DNA from: Sulfurospirillum_A sp029027265
GTDB taxonomy: Bacteria; Campylobacterota; Campylobacteria; Campylobacterales; Sulfurospirillaceae
Assembly (NCBI GenBank): GCA_029027265.1
Contig: CP093061.1
Span: 1,302,001-1,366,000 of the forward strand
Length of the DNA: 64,000 nt
Direction of reading: 5' to 3'
Shown: positions 45,578 to 54,009 of the stretch, piece by piece
Layout of the letters: each line of letters begins with the position of its first letter
Position numbering within the stretch: the stretch's first letter is position 1
Position numbers and translations under genes: made by a program
The notes under the pieces: model-generated
The model's input: only the letters and a program-made list of their open reading frames with translations
What the model was told of the DNA's origin: nothing
The model's database searches: none

Positions 45578-46492
45578 AGACTTCTTGCGAAACTCAAAAG
45601 TAGGTACAAAAAATGCTTAAAAGTTTATATGAGTAAATACAAACAACTACAAAAGAAACCACGAAAGAATTTTAAACGACTTATTGGTGTAAATGAAAAT
45701 ACTTTTAATGAGATGATTGCGATTTTCATAGCATATGAAAAAGAGAGAACTAAAAATCATGGAGTTGGAGGAAGAAAAAGTTTATCACCAGAAGATAAAG
45801 TACTTTTGATGTTAAGTTATTATAGAGAGTACAGAACCTTAGAGCATATAGGCTTTGATTACAGCGTAAGTGAATCTACAGCTTCAAGAGTTGTACGAGA
45901 AGTTGAAGATATTTTAATTAAGTCAGGTAAATTTTCACTACCAAGTAAACGAGCTTTATATGGAGATAATATTGATTTGGAGTTTATCGTTATTGATGCT
46001 ACTGAGTCCCCAATACAGCGACCAAAAAAAAGCAAAGAGAGTACTATTCAGGGGAAAAACGAAACCACACATTAAAGGGTCAAATAGTTATTGATAAAGA
46101 TGAAAGGATTATTTGTGCTCACACCTGTAAAGGTACTACACATGATTTCAAACTTTTTAAACAAAGTAATCTTTCTGTAAAATCTGAGACTTGTATCTAT
46201 GTAGATTTAGGTTACCTTGGAATTAAAAAGCAACATGTCAATATTCAAATACCATACAAATCATCAAAGTTATATCCATTAACCAATACACAAAAAACTC
46301 AAAATAAAATAGAAGCATCAGCTCGTATTTGTATTGAGCATGTCAATGCTAAATTAAAAACTTTTCAAATCCTTACGCAAAAATATCGTAACCGTAGAAA
46401 GCGCTTCAATCTCCGCTTTAATTTGATATGTGGATTAGTGAATTTTGACCGTGGTTTTAATGTTTGTTCAAAATGAGTTTTGCAAGAAGTCT
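45578..46492 (+). mobile_element. IS5-family element B, copy 2 (915 bp, apparently intact)
   Basis: Ends AGACTTCTTGCGAAACTC and the complement of AGACTTCTTGCAAAACTC, duplication AAT at 45575-45577 and 46493-46495. It inserted between the convergent mnt and acpS genes. It is the likely source of transposase for the two 267-bp MITEs, which share its AGACTTCTTGC ends and AAT targets. Confidence 0.93.
45629..46476 (+). CDS. IS5-family transposase (two frames, -1 frameshift)
   Basis: The first frame (ATG 45629) encodes MSKYKQLQKKPRKNFKRLIG, the helix-turn-helix and the first catalytic Asp (IVIDATESPIQRPKKS), then ends at 46075. A -1 shift on the run CCAAAAAAAAGC (46020-46031) continues RPKKKQREYYSGEKRNHTLK, then YVDLGYLGIKK (second Asp) and ARICIEHVNAKLK (Glu) to the stop at 46476. 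The same slip site is kept in all four related copies in this window, which argues for programmed frameshifting. No internal stop is present here, unlike copy 1. Confidence 0.88.
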
Positions 46493-46868
46493 AATGAAAA
46501 AGAGGTTTTTCTCTTTTTAGATTAGATTCTATTACTGCAACTGCAACTGCATACTCACCATCGTGAGTTATGCTTAGAGCTGTATTAGTTATTTTAAACT
46601 CTTCAATAATATGTTTTGAAAGTGTAAAATATGGAGCATTTAGACTATCTTTATGAAGTTTTATATCAAAAAAACCACACTTTGTACTTATGCCGACACC
46701 TAAAGCTTTGCTTATAGCTTCTTTAGCTGCCCAATAGCCTGCATGAGAAGTTGATGAAGATGCAAATTTTATCTCATTTTCATTTAAAAATTTTTTGAGC
46801 GCTTTGTCTCCAAAACGCTCTTTCATTCTCTCTATTCTTGCTATTTTAACAGTATCAATACCAATCAT
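46491..46868 (-). CDS. acpS: Holo-[acyl-carrier-protein] synthase
   Basis: 125 residues. Motifs: MIGIDTVKIARIERM (Mg-binding Asp), ARFASSSTSHAGYWAAKEAISKALG-like region with W-A-A-K-E-A, and LSITHDGEYAVAVAVI. It transfers phosphopantetheine from CoA to acyl carrier protein. The stop at 46491-46493 (TAG) now uses a base of the IS duplication; before the insertion it would have been TAA at the same codon. The ATG overlaps the fliL stop by one base, so it is cotranscribed with fliL. Confidence 0.9.
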   Translation of the reverse strand: MIGIDTVKIARIERMKERFGDKALKKFLNENEIKFASSSTSHAGYWAAKEAISKALGVGISTKCGFFDIKLHKDSLNAPYFTLSKHIIEEFKITNTALSITHDGEYAVAVAVIESNLKREKPLFH

Positions 46869-47395
46869 TATTGAACAACAAAATCCGTAAAAAAGATATT
46901 GCTTATTTGTCCATCTGCTAAGACATCGTTGATATTATTTACAATCTCATCTTTTAGTCGGTCTTTACCTTTCATAGTACTTACTTCTTCAAAAGTTTTT
47001 GATGATAAAGAGCGTATTATGATATCTCTGATAAGAGATTTTTTCATATCCATTTCAGAAGCTAAATCTTCTTCATCTAGTTCTATATCAAGAACAACTT
47101 TTAGGTACTTTCCACCACCTTCACTAAGTAAGTTTACTACAAATTGGCTCATTGGATACATAGGACCAATAGTAAGGTAGTCACTAGAGCGTCTACTAGC
47201 TTTTCTTTTTGAAGGTTTAGATTGAGAGCTTTGTTGTGGTTGTAATCTAATTGCTTCATCATCACTTCCTAGTAAGAAAAAAGCCGCTAATCCACCACCA
47301 ACTAAAAGAACAACTAAAAGTACTACAATTAAGATTAGTACCATGTTCCCACCAGATTTCTTTTCTACAATTTCCTCTTCAACTTCTTCTGCCAT
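46868..47395 (-). CDS. fliL: Flagellar basal body-associated protein FliL
   Basis: 175 residues from ATG 47395 (MAEEVEEEIVEKK); AAAGGA lies 6 bases before this ATG, better than for the ATG at 47401. One membrane helix (MVLILIVVLLVVLLVGGG), a flexible linker and a FliL periplasmic domain (PMSQFVVNLLSEGGGKYLKVVLDIELD; NNINDVLADGQISNIFFTDFVVQ). FliL surrounds the stator at the flagellar motor and affects torque. It lies upstream of acpS and overlaps it by one base. Confidence 0.92.
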   Translation of the reverse strand: MAEEVEEEIVEKKSGGNMVLILIVVLLVVLLVGGGLAAFFLLGSDDEAIRLQPQQSSQSKPSKRKASRRSSDYLTIGPMYPMSQFVVNLLSEGGGKYLKVVLDIELDEEDLASEMDMKKSLIRDIIIRSLSSKTFEEVSTMKGKDRLKDEIVNNINDVLADGQISNIFFTDFVVQ

Positions 47396-47472
47396 GCCCA
47401 TTCCTTTGGTATTTTATTTATCTTTCTATATATCGTTAAATTATATTAAAAGTTTAATAAAGGTGTTATAAA

Positions 47473-48828
47473 TTACATCCACTCTATAAGTTTTGAAACT
47501 TCATCTATTTCAAAACATTTGATTCCATTTACTTTTTCAGTCGGTTTTGAAGGTACTATTGCTTTTGTAAAATGTTGAGATTTCGCTTCTTTTAGTCTTT
47601 GGTCTAGACTAAAGATATCTCTAATATCTCCAATTAAACTAACTTCTCCTATAAAAATTGTATCTTTGCTAATTGGTCTGTTTCTAAAGCTACTTATTAT
47701 TGCTGCTATGATTGCTAAATCTGCTGAAGTCTCAGTTATCTTTATTCCACCAGTTATGTTTATAAAAACATCATATTGGTTAAATGGCAAGTCAAGTTTT
47801 CTCTCTAAAAGAGCAAGTAGCATAGTCAAACGGTTTAGCTCATACCCAGTAGAACTTCTTTTAGGATTTGCAGAACTACTATCACTCACTAGTGCTTGTA
47901 CTTCTATGACTATAGGTCGACTTCCTTCCATAATAACTGTTATAGCAGAGCCTGCTTGTGCATTTCCTCTAGTGAAAAACTTTTTAGATATATCTTTTGC
48001 ACTCATAAGTCCTGCATTTGTCATCTCAAAAATACCAACTTCACTTGTACTTCCAAAGCGGTTTTTAAAACCTCTTAGAATTCTAAGTTCCCGTGAAGAG
48101 TCTCCTTCAAAATACAAAACAGTATCCACCATATGTTCTAATACTTTTGGTCCTGCTATTGAGCCTTCTTTTGTTATATGCCCTATGATAAAAATGGCGA
48201 TTTGATTTTCTTTACCCCACCTCATAAGCTCAAATGTAATCTCTCTTACTTGTGAAACACTTCCTGGTGATGCTGTAAGTTTTTCACTATACATTGTTTG
48301 AATAGAGTCAATTACAAGGGCATCATAATTGTTTTTTGCTAGTTCACCTAAAACAGCATCTAGTCTTATTTCGCTCATTAAAAAAAGGTTTTCATAGTTG
48401 CTTCCAAGTCTATCACTTCGGAGTTTTATCTGTCCAATTGATTCTTCACCACTAACATAAAGCACTTTTTTATTGTCTTTTGCCAAGTTTCCCGCAATTT
48501 TTAGTAATAGAGTCGATTTTCCAACTCCAGGGCTTCCACCAATAAGAGTTAAACTACCACTTACAATACCACCACCCATTACTAAATCTAGTTCACTATC
48601 ACCAGAGCTAAAACGAGTTATTTGGTCTTGTTTGACTTGTGTTATAGAAATGACTTGATTTGAAGCAGGTGAAGTTGTTATGCTTTTTATTTCTTTTAAA
48701 ACTTCTATCTGTTTCGAATTTAGTTCTAGAAATTCTTCCCATACTCCACAACTTGGACATTTTCCAAGCCACTTTGCACTTTGATAACCACAAGCTTGGC
48801 ATTCAAAAAGAGTTTTTTTCTTAGCCAT
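47473..48828 (-). CDS. radA: DNA repair protein RadA
   Basis: 451 residues from ATG 48828. A zinc ribbon (C10, C13, C24, C27), then the RecA-like ATPase with Walker A GGSPGVGKSTLLL, Walker B DALVIDSIQTMY, the RadA-specific KNRFG motif (GFKNRFGSTSEVG), and a C-terminal Lon-protease-like domain (NITGGIKITETSADLAIIAAI). A hexameric branch-migration helicase in recombination. Its start overlaps the ftsY end by 8 bp. Confidence 0.93.
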   Translation of the reverse strand: MAKKKTLFECQACGYQSAKWLGKCPSCGVWEEFLELNSKQIEVLKEIKSITTSPASNQVISITQVKQDQITRFSSGDSELDLVMGGGIVSGSLTLIGGSPGVGKSTLLLKIAGNLAKDNKKVLYVSGEESIGQIKLRSDRLGSNYENLFLMSEIRLDAVLGELAKNNYDALVIDSIQTMYSEKLTASPGSVSQVREITFELMRWGKENQIAIFIIGHITKEGSIAGPKVLEHMVDTVLYFEGDSSRELRILRGFKNRFGSTSEVGIFEMTNAGLMSAKDISKKFFTRGNAQAGSAITVIMEGSRPIVIEVQALVSDSSSANPKRSSTGYELNRLTMLLALLERKLDLPFNQYDVFINITGGIKITETSADLAIIAAIISSFRNRPISKDTIFIGEVSLIGDIRDIFSLDQRLKEAKSQHFTKAIVPSKPTEKVNGIKCFEIDEVSKLIEWM

Positions 48829-49703
48829 TTTCACTCACAAAAATAGTATCTAATATAACATCTATAAACTCATCAGGATTAAATGGAATCAAGTCATCTT
48901 TACTCTCTCCAACACCAACAAAGATGATTGGAAGTTTAAGTTCACGCGCAACTCCAAAAAGTGCTCCACCTTTTGCAGTGCCATCAAGTTTTGTAATGAT
49001 GATAGCGTCTATTCCAACTATTTCATTAAAAGATTTTGCTTGGTTTATTGCTGAGTTTCCTTGTGTTCCATCTAAAACTAAAATTTTTCTATGAGGAGCC
49101 CCCTCTTTAGCTTTATCACAAATACGGACTATTTTCTTTAGCTCATTCGATAGGTTTGTATGGTTATGTAGACGACCAGCTGTGTCTATGATGACGTTAT
49201 CAAAACCTTTGGCAGTTGCAGAGCTAATTGTATCGTATGCAACAGCTGAAGGGTCATGGTCTTGTTGAGTATATACTATAGAAACGTCGAGCTTTTCTGC
49301 CCACTGTCTTAGTTGCTCAATTGCAGCTGCTCTAAAAGTATCACTTGCACCAAGCATAACTTTTTTACCATTGTTTTTATAGTTGTTTGCCATCTTTGCT
49401 ATAGTTGTTGTTTTTTCCTGCACCATTCACTCCTATTACTAATTCAACAAAAGGTTTTTGCTTTGTAATTTCTTCAGTTTTATAGATAAAGTATGCTTTC
49501 ATAACACGTTTTACATCTGCTCTTTTTACAGTTTCTTGCGGTGGTAAATAGTAAATCATCTCTTCAACTATTTCATAAGGAACATCAGATTCTAAAAGTA
49601 TCTCTTCGAGAGTTTCTTTGTCTATTTTAAGAACTTTTTCTGGGAGTATTTCTTTAATAACCGCAGATGTTTTAGAAAGTCCTTTTTTTATAAAACTAAA
49701 CAT
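48821..49703 (-). pseudogene. ftsY: Signal recognition particle receptor FtsY, frame broken in the P-loop
   Basis: The first frame (49377-49703) gives MFSFIKKGLSKTSAVIKEIL, the N domain and ELVIGVNGAGK. The sequence has GGAAAAAACAACAAC, one A more than is needed, so GVNGAGKTTTIAKM is split. The second frame continues TTTIAKMANNYKNNGKK, GASDTFRAAAIEQL, IIDTAGRLHNH, ITKLDGTAKGGALFG, to the stop at 48821. Joined length is about 293 residues, a normal FtsY without the acidic A domain. FtsY is essential, so the extra A in a homopolymer is probably a sequencing or assembly error, or is corrected by slippage; the gene itself is likely functional. Confidence 0.9.
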
Positions 49704-50240
49704 TTATAAAATTTTCTTTATATCTGCTTCTATCATCTCTTCAGGAATAGCACCTATGTAGTGCTGAGAGTATGTTCCATTTCTGTCATAAATCAACATT
49801 AGAGGTATACTTTTAACTCCTCCAACGGCTTTTGCGAGTTTATAGTTATCTTTAGAGTTCGTTATTGTAAACTCTATATCGTTGTTGTTCATAAAGCTTA
49901 TAACATCTTCATTTGATTTATTTTCTTCAAGAAGTATACTTATGATTTTTAAGTCATTTTTATATTTTTTTTGCAATTTATTTAAGTGAGGTATTTCTGC
50001 AATGCAAGGAGGGCACCAAGTAGTAAAAAAGTTCACTAAAACGATTTTATTTTCATAACCTTCAAATATAAAACCATTTTCTAAGCTCTTGACTTTTATT
50101 TTTTGACCACTTGTATTTTGTAGTACGATGTCATTTGAGATTTTTTGAGGTGATTCATTTTGTGTTGTTTCATTGGTGTTTTCTTTGCTACATCCTGTAA
50201 AAATGAACAGTGTTAAAATAGCAGTTAATAAAATTTTCAT
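49704..50240 (-). CDS. TlpA/ResA-like thioredoxin lipoprotein
   Basis: 178 residues. Lipoprotein signal with lipobox FIFTGC, then a linker rich in Asn/Thr and a thioredoxin domain with the active site WCPPC (VLVNFFTTWCPPCIAEIPHL) and cis-Pro region KSIPLMLIYD. It should be a membrane-anchored periplasmic disulfide reductase, typically used in cytochrome c maturation or protein repair. The gene ends directly at the ftsY start (49703/49704) and is the first of the minus-strand block through acpS, divergent from fau. Confidence 0.87.
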   Translation of the reverse strand: MKILLTAILTLFIFTGCSKENTNETTQNESPQKISNDIVLQNTSGQKIKVKSLENGFIFEGYENKIVLVNFFTTWCPPCIAEIPHLNKLQKKYKNDLKIISILLEENKSNEDVISFMNNNDIEFTITNSKDNYKLAKAVGGVKSIPLMLIYDRNGTYSQHYIGAIPEEMIEADIKKIL

Positions 50241-50290
50241 TTGATTCCTTATACAATAAAGGCATGATTATACCAAAAAGGTCTTAATAG

Positions 50291-50848
50291 ATGAATAAAA
50301 AAAATTTATTTAGAGAAAAATCGAAGAAAGATTTGAAAAAATATTGCAAGTTAGGGCGAATAAAAAGAGATAAATATGTCGTAGATAAACTTGAAAAACT
50401 AGTGAAAAAAGGTAGACATAAAAATATATTACTTTATATCCCTCTTAGTAGCGAGGTCGATTCTATGCAACTTATAAAGAGAATTAGATCAAAAGTAAAC
50501 ATTTTTGTTCCATTTATGGAAGGTGTCAGTTTTAAGATGGTAAAATTTAGATTGCCTCTTTTTAGGAAAAAGTTCAAGATAAGAGAACCTAAAAACTCTT
50601 ATGCAAGAGTTCCTAAAATAGATTTGGCAATTGTACCAGTTCTAGGGGTGGATGGTGCATATAAACGTATTGGTTTTGGAAAAGGGATGTACGATAGATT
50701 TTTTGAGTCCCTAAATTCTTCTCCTGAAGTAGTTTTTGTACAACTTGGAGAGTGCTTTACAAAAGAATTTATATGTGAAAACCACGATATACGAGCGAAT
50801 ATTTATATTACCCCATACAAAACTATGATTAAAAAGAGGAAAAAATGA
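50291..50848 (+). CDS. fau: 5-formyltetrahydrofolate cyclo-ligase
   Basis: 185 residues. It begins with the basic helix NLFREKSKKDLKKYCKLG, has NILLYIPLSSEVDSMQLI, the substrate loop VPFMEGVSFKMVKF and the signature GFGKGMYDRFFE near residue 140. It converts 5-formyl-THF to 5,10-methenyl-THF with ATP. It overlaps rny by 4 bp (ATGA). Confidence 0.88.
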   Translation: MNKKNLFREKSKKDLKKYCKLGRIKRDKYVVDKLEKLVKKGRHKNILLYIPLSSEVDSMQLIKRIRSKVNIFVPFMEGVSFKMVKFRLPLFRKKFKIREPKNSYARVPKIDLAIVPVLGVDGAYKRIGFGKGMYDRFFESLNSSPEVVFVQLGECFTKEFICENHDIRANIYITPYKTMIKKRKK

Positions 50849-52398
50849 TATCAGGAATAAGTATAGCAGCAGCAGCTGTTGTTAGTGGGGCAGTGGGATT
50901 TTTTGTGTCTAAAAAATTAAATGCAGCAAACTACGATGTATACGTTGCTCAAGCAAAAGCAAAAGCAAAAGCTATTGAACATGAAGCAGAGTTAGTTCTT
51001 AAAAATTCAGAAATAAAAGTTAAAGAAGCAGAGTATAATGCAAAAAGAAGATATGAAGATAAAACTTTTGCATATAAAAAAGAGCATACTGATAAGATGT
51101 CTGAGTTAGATAAAAAAGATAAAAACATTAAAGATGACTTTAAAAAACTTAATAAAGAAAAAAGTGATTTAGGAAATCTTAAAAAAGAGGCACAAGACCT
51201 TTATGATGAAGGCACAAGTCTTAAAAAAGATTACGAGTTAAAAGTAGAAGAGTCTATACGTTTATTAGAGAGTTCAGCAGGACTTACAGAACGTGAAGCA
51301 AAAGAGATAGTTCTTAAAAAAGTAGAAGAGAAATCAAGAGCAGATATAGCTCATATTGTAAGAAAAGCTGAAGAAGAAGCAAAACAAGATGCAAAAAGAA
51401 GAGTGAATTACATATTGGCTCAAGCTACTTCAAGATTTGCAGGAGAGTTTGCAGCTGAGAGACTTATAAATGTTGTAAACATAAAAGATGATGAGCTAAA
51501 AGGTCGTATTATTGGTAAAGAGGGAAGAAATATTAAAGCACTTGAGATGTTACTTGGTGTTGATATTATCATTGATGACACCCCAAATGCAATCATACTA
51601 AGTAGTTTTAATCTTTACAGAAGAGCAGTTGCCACTAAGGTAATAGAACTTTTAGTAGAAGATGGAAGAATTCAGCCAGCTCGTATTGAGGCTATATACG
51701 AAAAAGTAAGAGATGAATTTGACCAAAGCCTTGTAACTGAGGGTGAAACTATTCTTGTTGACTTAGGTATTACAAAAGTACATCCTGAGATAGTAAAACT
51801 TATTGGAAGATTGAAATTTCGTGCTAGTTATGGACAAAATGCACTTGGCCACTCTTTAGAAGTTGCTCATCTTGCAGGTATTATAGCTGCTGAGTGTGGT
51901 GGAGATGAAATTCTTGCTAAAAGAGCTGGTATACTTCATGATATAGGAAAAGCATTGACTCATGACTTTGCAGGAAGCCATGTTGATTTAGGAGCAGATT
52001 TATGTAAAAGATATAACGAAGATCCAGTAGTTATAAATGCTATTTATGCTCATCACGGACATGAAGAGGCTACAAGTGTAGAATCAGCAGCAGTATGTGC
52101 AGCAGATACACTTTCAGCCGCTCGTCCAGGAGCTAGAAGAGAAGTTCTTGAGAGCTTCTTAAAACGTGTTACAGATATTGAAGAGATAGCAAAGTCTAAA
52201 CATGGTATAAAGCAAGCATATGCAATAAATGCAGGACGTGAAATAAGAGTAATAGCAAATGCAAAACTTATAAATGATGATGAAGCAGTACTTCTTTCCA
52301 AAGAGATAGCAGAAGAAATTGAAGACAAAGTACAATATCCAGGTGAGATTAAAGTACATGTTATAAGAGAGATGCGTGCAGTTGGTTTTGCACGATAA
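50845..52398 (+). CDS. rny: Ribonuclease Y
   Basis: 517 residues. N-terminal membrane helix (MISGISIAAAAVVSGAVGFFV), long coiled coil (30-195), KH RNA-binding domain (IIGKEGRNIKALEMLLGVDI, about 230), HD phosphohydrolase domain with GHSLEVAHLAG and LHDIGKALTHD (about 365) and HHGHEEA. It starts bulk mRNA decay at the membrane. The length matches typical RNase Y. Confidence 0.95.
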   Translation: MISGISIAAAAVVSGAVGFFVSKKLNAANYDVYVAQAKAKAKAIEHEAELVLKNSEIKVKEAEYNAKRRYEDKTFAYKKEHTDKMSELDKKDKNIKDDFKKLNKEKSDLGNLKKEAQDLYDEGTSLKKDYELKVEESIRLLESSAGLTEREAKEIVLKKVEEKSRADIAHIVRKAEEEAKQDAKRRVNYILAQATSRFAGEFAAERLINVVNIKDDELKGRIIGKEGRNIKALEMLLGVDIIIDDTPNAIILSSFNLYRRAVATKVIELLVEDGRIQPARIEAIYEKVRDEFDQSLVTEGETILVDLGITKVHPEIVKLIGRLKFRASYGQNALGHSLEVAHLAGIIAAECGGDEILAKRAGILHDIGKALTHDFAGSHVDLGADLCKRYNEDPVVINAIYAHHGHEEATSVESAAVCAADTLSAARPGARREVLESFLKRVTDIEEIAKSKHGIKQAYAINAGREIRVIANAKLINDDEAVLLSKEIAEEIEDKVQYPGEIKVHVIREMRAVGFAR

Positions 52399-52399
52399 C

Positions 52400-52503
52400 T
52401 ATAAATATGTTCTCGCTAATAGCAAAGCTTTCTCACAGAGGGAGCTGAAGCGCCAAGTGAGAGAAGTTTGTATTGGACTTGTTCAGTATAAAGGAGATAT
52501 TAA
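52400..52503 (+). promoter_or_regulatory. Structured gap between rny and the coiled-coil gene
   Basis: Contains an imperfect hairpin, TCTCACAGAGGGAGC with the complementary GCGCCAAGTGAGAGA side (52430-52465), then AAAGGAG before ATG 52504. Either a weak terminator for rny or a structured leader for the next gene. Confidence 0.35.
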
Positions 52504-54009
52504 ATGAATGGGATTATTGCTTTAGTTAATGTTGATGAGAATAGTGCTGTTCTTGTTGATGAGAATAAAAAGCAGTATCACTTTAGTTTTGATGATTGTA
52601 TAGGATTTGATACTTCTCCTGAAGTTGGAAAAAAAGTTGAATTTGATTTAAATGGTGATGAGATTTTTTTTGTAAAAGCTCTAAAAAATACAGAACCTAA
52701 AAAAATAATTGATTATAAAATTGCAGAAAAAGAGATAACAACAGTTCAAAAAAAATCCAATAATGAGTTACATGTAAGCATACCACTTGACCATAATGTT
52801 TCAGATTGTTTAAATAACTATTTTGAAGAAGTAATATCTGTCATCTACGAATATGAAGCAGAATTTGGAGAGGATGAAACTTTAGACTTTATATTGATAA
52901 AAAGATTTTTAAATACAGCATATAATAACCTTAGAGATATAGACGGTACTTTTATGGACGAGTATCTTTTAGAACTCAAAGGTGATTTAAAAGTTTTAGA
53001 GAGTGTGTATCGAAAATTTCATAAAAAAAATAATATGCCAGAAATTGCCTATGAAACTATTTTTTTAGAACAACAATTAACGTATCAAAGTTATAAAAAT
53101 AAAATGGATACCAATATATCTGAATTGTATACTCTCAAATCAACAGTAAAATCTTTAGAAAATCAGATAAAAGACATAAAACAAGATATAAATCGTTGCA
53201 CAATAGCTAAGCAGATAGATTTAAAAGAGATAGACTTAAAAAAATACAATAGATACTATGTAGACGCTATTCACCGTTCAGGTAACTTAAAAGATGAAAA
53301 TATAAAGTTAAAAGAATTATTAAATAGGTTTGAAAAAAAACATATAGATGAATTTGTATCAATATATGAAGATGAAGCTAAGAAATATGATCAGTTTATA
53401 AGAGAGCAACTCAATGGATATGCTTATGAATTTGACAAAAAGATGTGGGAAAGTGCAGAAGTATCATCTGCAATTTGCTCTTTTTTTAAAAGAGCAAATA
53501 TAGATGATAATTTTTCAAGTAAAACTTTTTTAAAGTATTTTATAAAAGGACTTGATGAAACAAAGTTTAGCAAAGAACACAAACGACTATACTCACTTCT
53601 AGAGTATCTTGAAGATAGAGCTAAAGTACGCATACTGATAGTAAGTGAAAATTTTAAAAAATCTGATTATATCAAACGCCTTATAAAAAGTCTTGATAAA
53701 GAGTATAGCGTAGAGGTAATTGATAAACCACGTTCAAGTTACCATAGGCGAGATTTGTCCAAATTAGATATTATATTTGCAGATATTTCAATGAAAAATC
53801 CAACTATATACGAATTTATAGATATGATTAAAAAAAGATTTATACAAACAAATAGTCATGCTATTTTGTGTGTTATTTCAAACTCATTTACAAAAGACAA
53901 TTTAGTTAAATTAAAAGAGAGAAATATAAATTATCTTTTAGCAACAAACCTATCAAATTCTGAGTTACAGGTAAATATAAAAGAGATGATTGATTCGCTT
54001 GATGGATAA
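52504..54009 (+). CDS. Cold-shock-like, coiled-coil and receiver-like domain protein
   Basis: 501 residues; I do not recognise a named family. Residues 1-70 resemble an OB/cold-shock fold (GIIALVNVDENSAVLVDENKKQYHFSFDD, then VGKKVEFDLNGDEIFFVKAL). Residues 80-190 are helical. Residues 190-300 form a coiled coil (LYTLKSTVKSLENQIKDIKQDI). The last 120 residues read as a response-regulator-like alpha/beta fold (KVRILIVSENFKKSDYIKRLI; LDIIFADISMKNPTIYEFIDMI; HAILCVISNSFTKDNLVKL) with Asp in IFADIS at the phospho-acceptor position. The end overlaps the ABC exporter start. It may link nucleic acid binding to a signalling output. Confidence 0.55.
   Translation: MNGIIALVNVDENSAVLVDENKKQYHFSFDDCIGFDTSPEVGKKVEFDLNGDEIFFVKALKNTEPKKIIDYKIAEKEITTVQKKSNNELHVSIPLDHNVSDCLNNYFEEVISVIYEYEAEFGEDETLDFILIKRFLNTAYNNLRDIDGTFMDEYLLELKGDLKVLESVYRKFHKKNNMPEIAYETIFLEQQLTYQSYKNKMDTNISELYTLKSTVKSLENQIKDIKQDINRCTIAKQIDLKEIDLKKYNRYYVDAIHRSGNLKDENIKLKELLNRFEKKHIDEFVSIYEDEAKKYDQFIREQLNGYAYEFDKKMWESAEVSSAICSFFKRANIDDNFSSKTFLKYFIKGLDETKFSKEHKRLYSLLEYLEDRAKVRILIVSENFKKSDYIKRLIKSLDKEYSVEVIDKPRSSYHRRDLSKLDIIFADISMKNPTIYEFIDMIKKRFIQTNSHAILCVISNSFTKDNLVKLKERNINYLLATNLSNSELQVNIKEMIDSLDG

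Noticed and set aside
52053..52328. Serine-rich minus-strand frame opposite rny
   Set aside because: Shadow of the RNase Y coding strand; no ribosome binding site and unlike any family.
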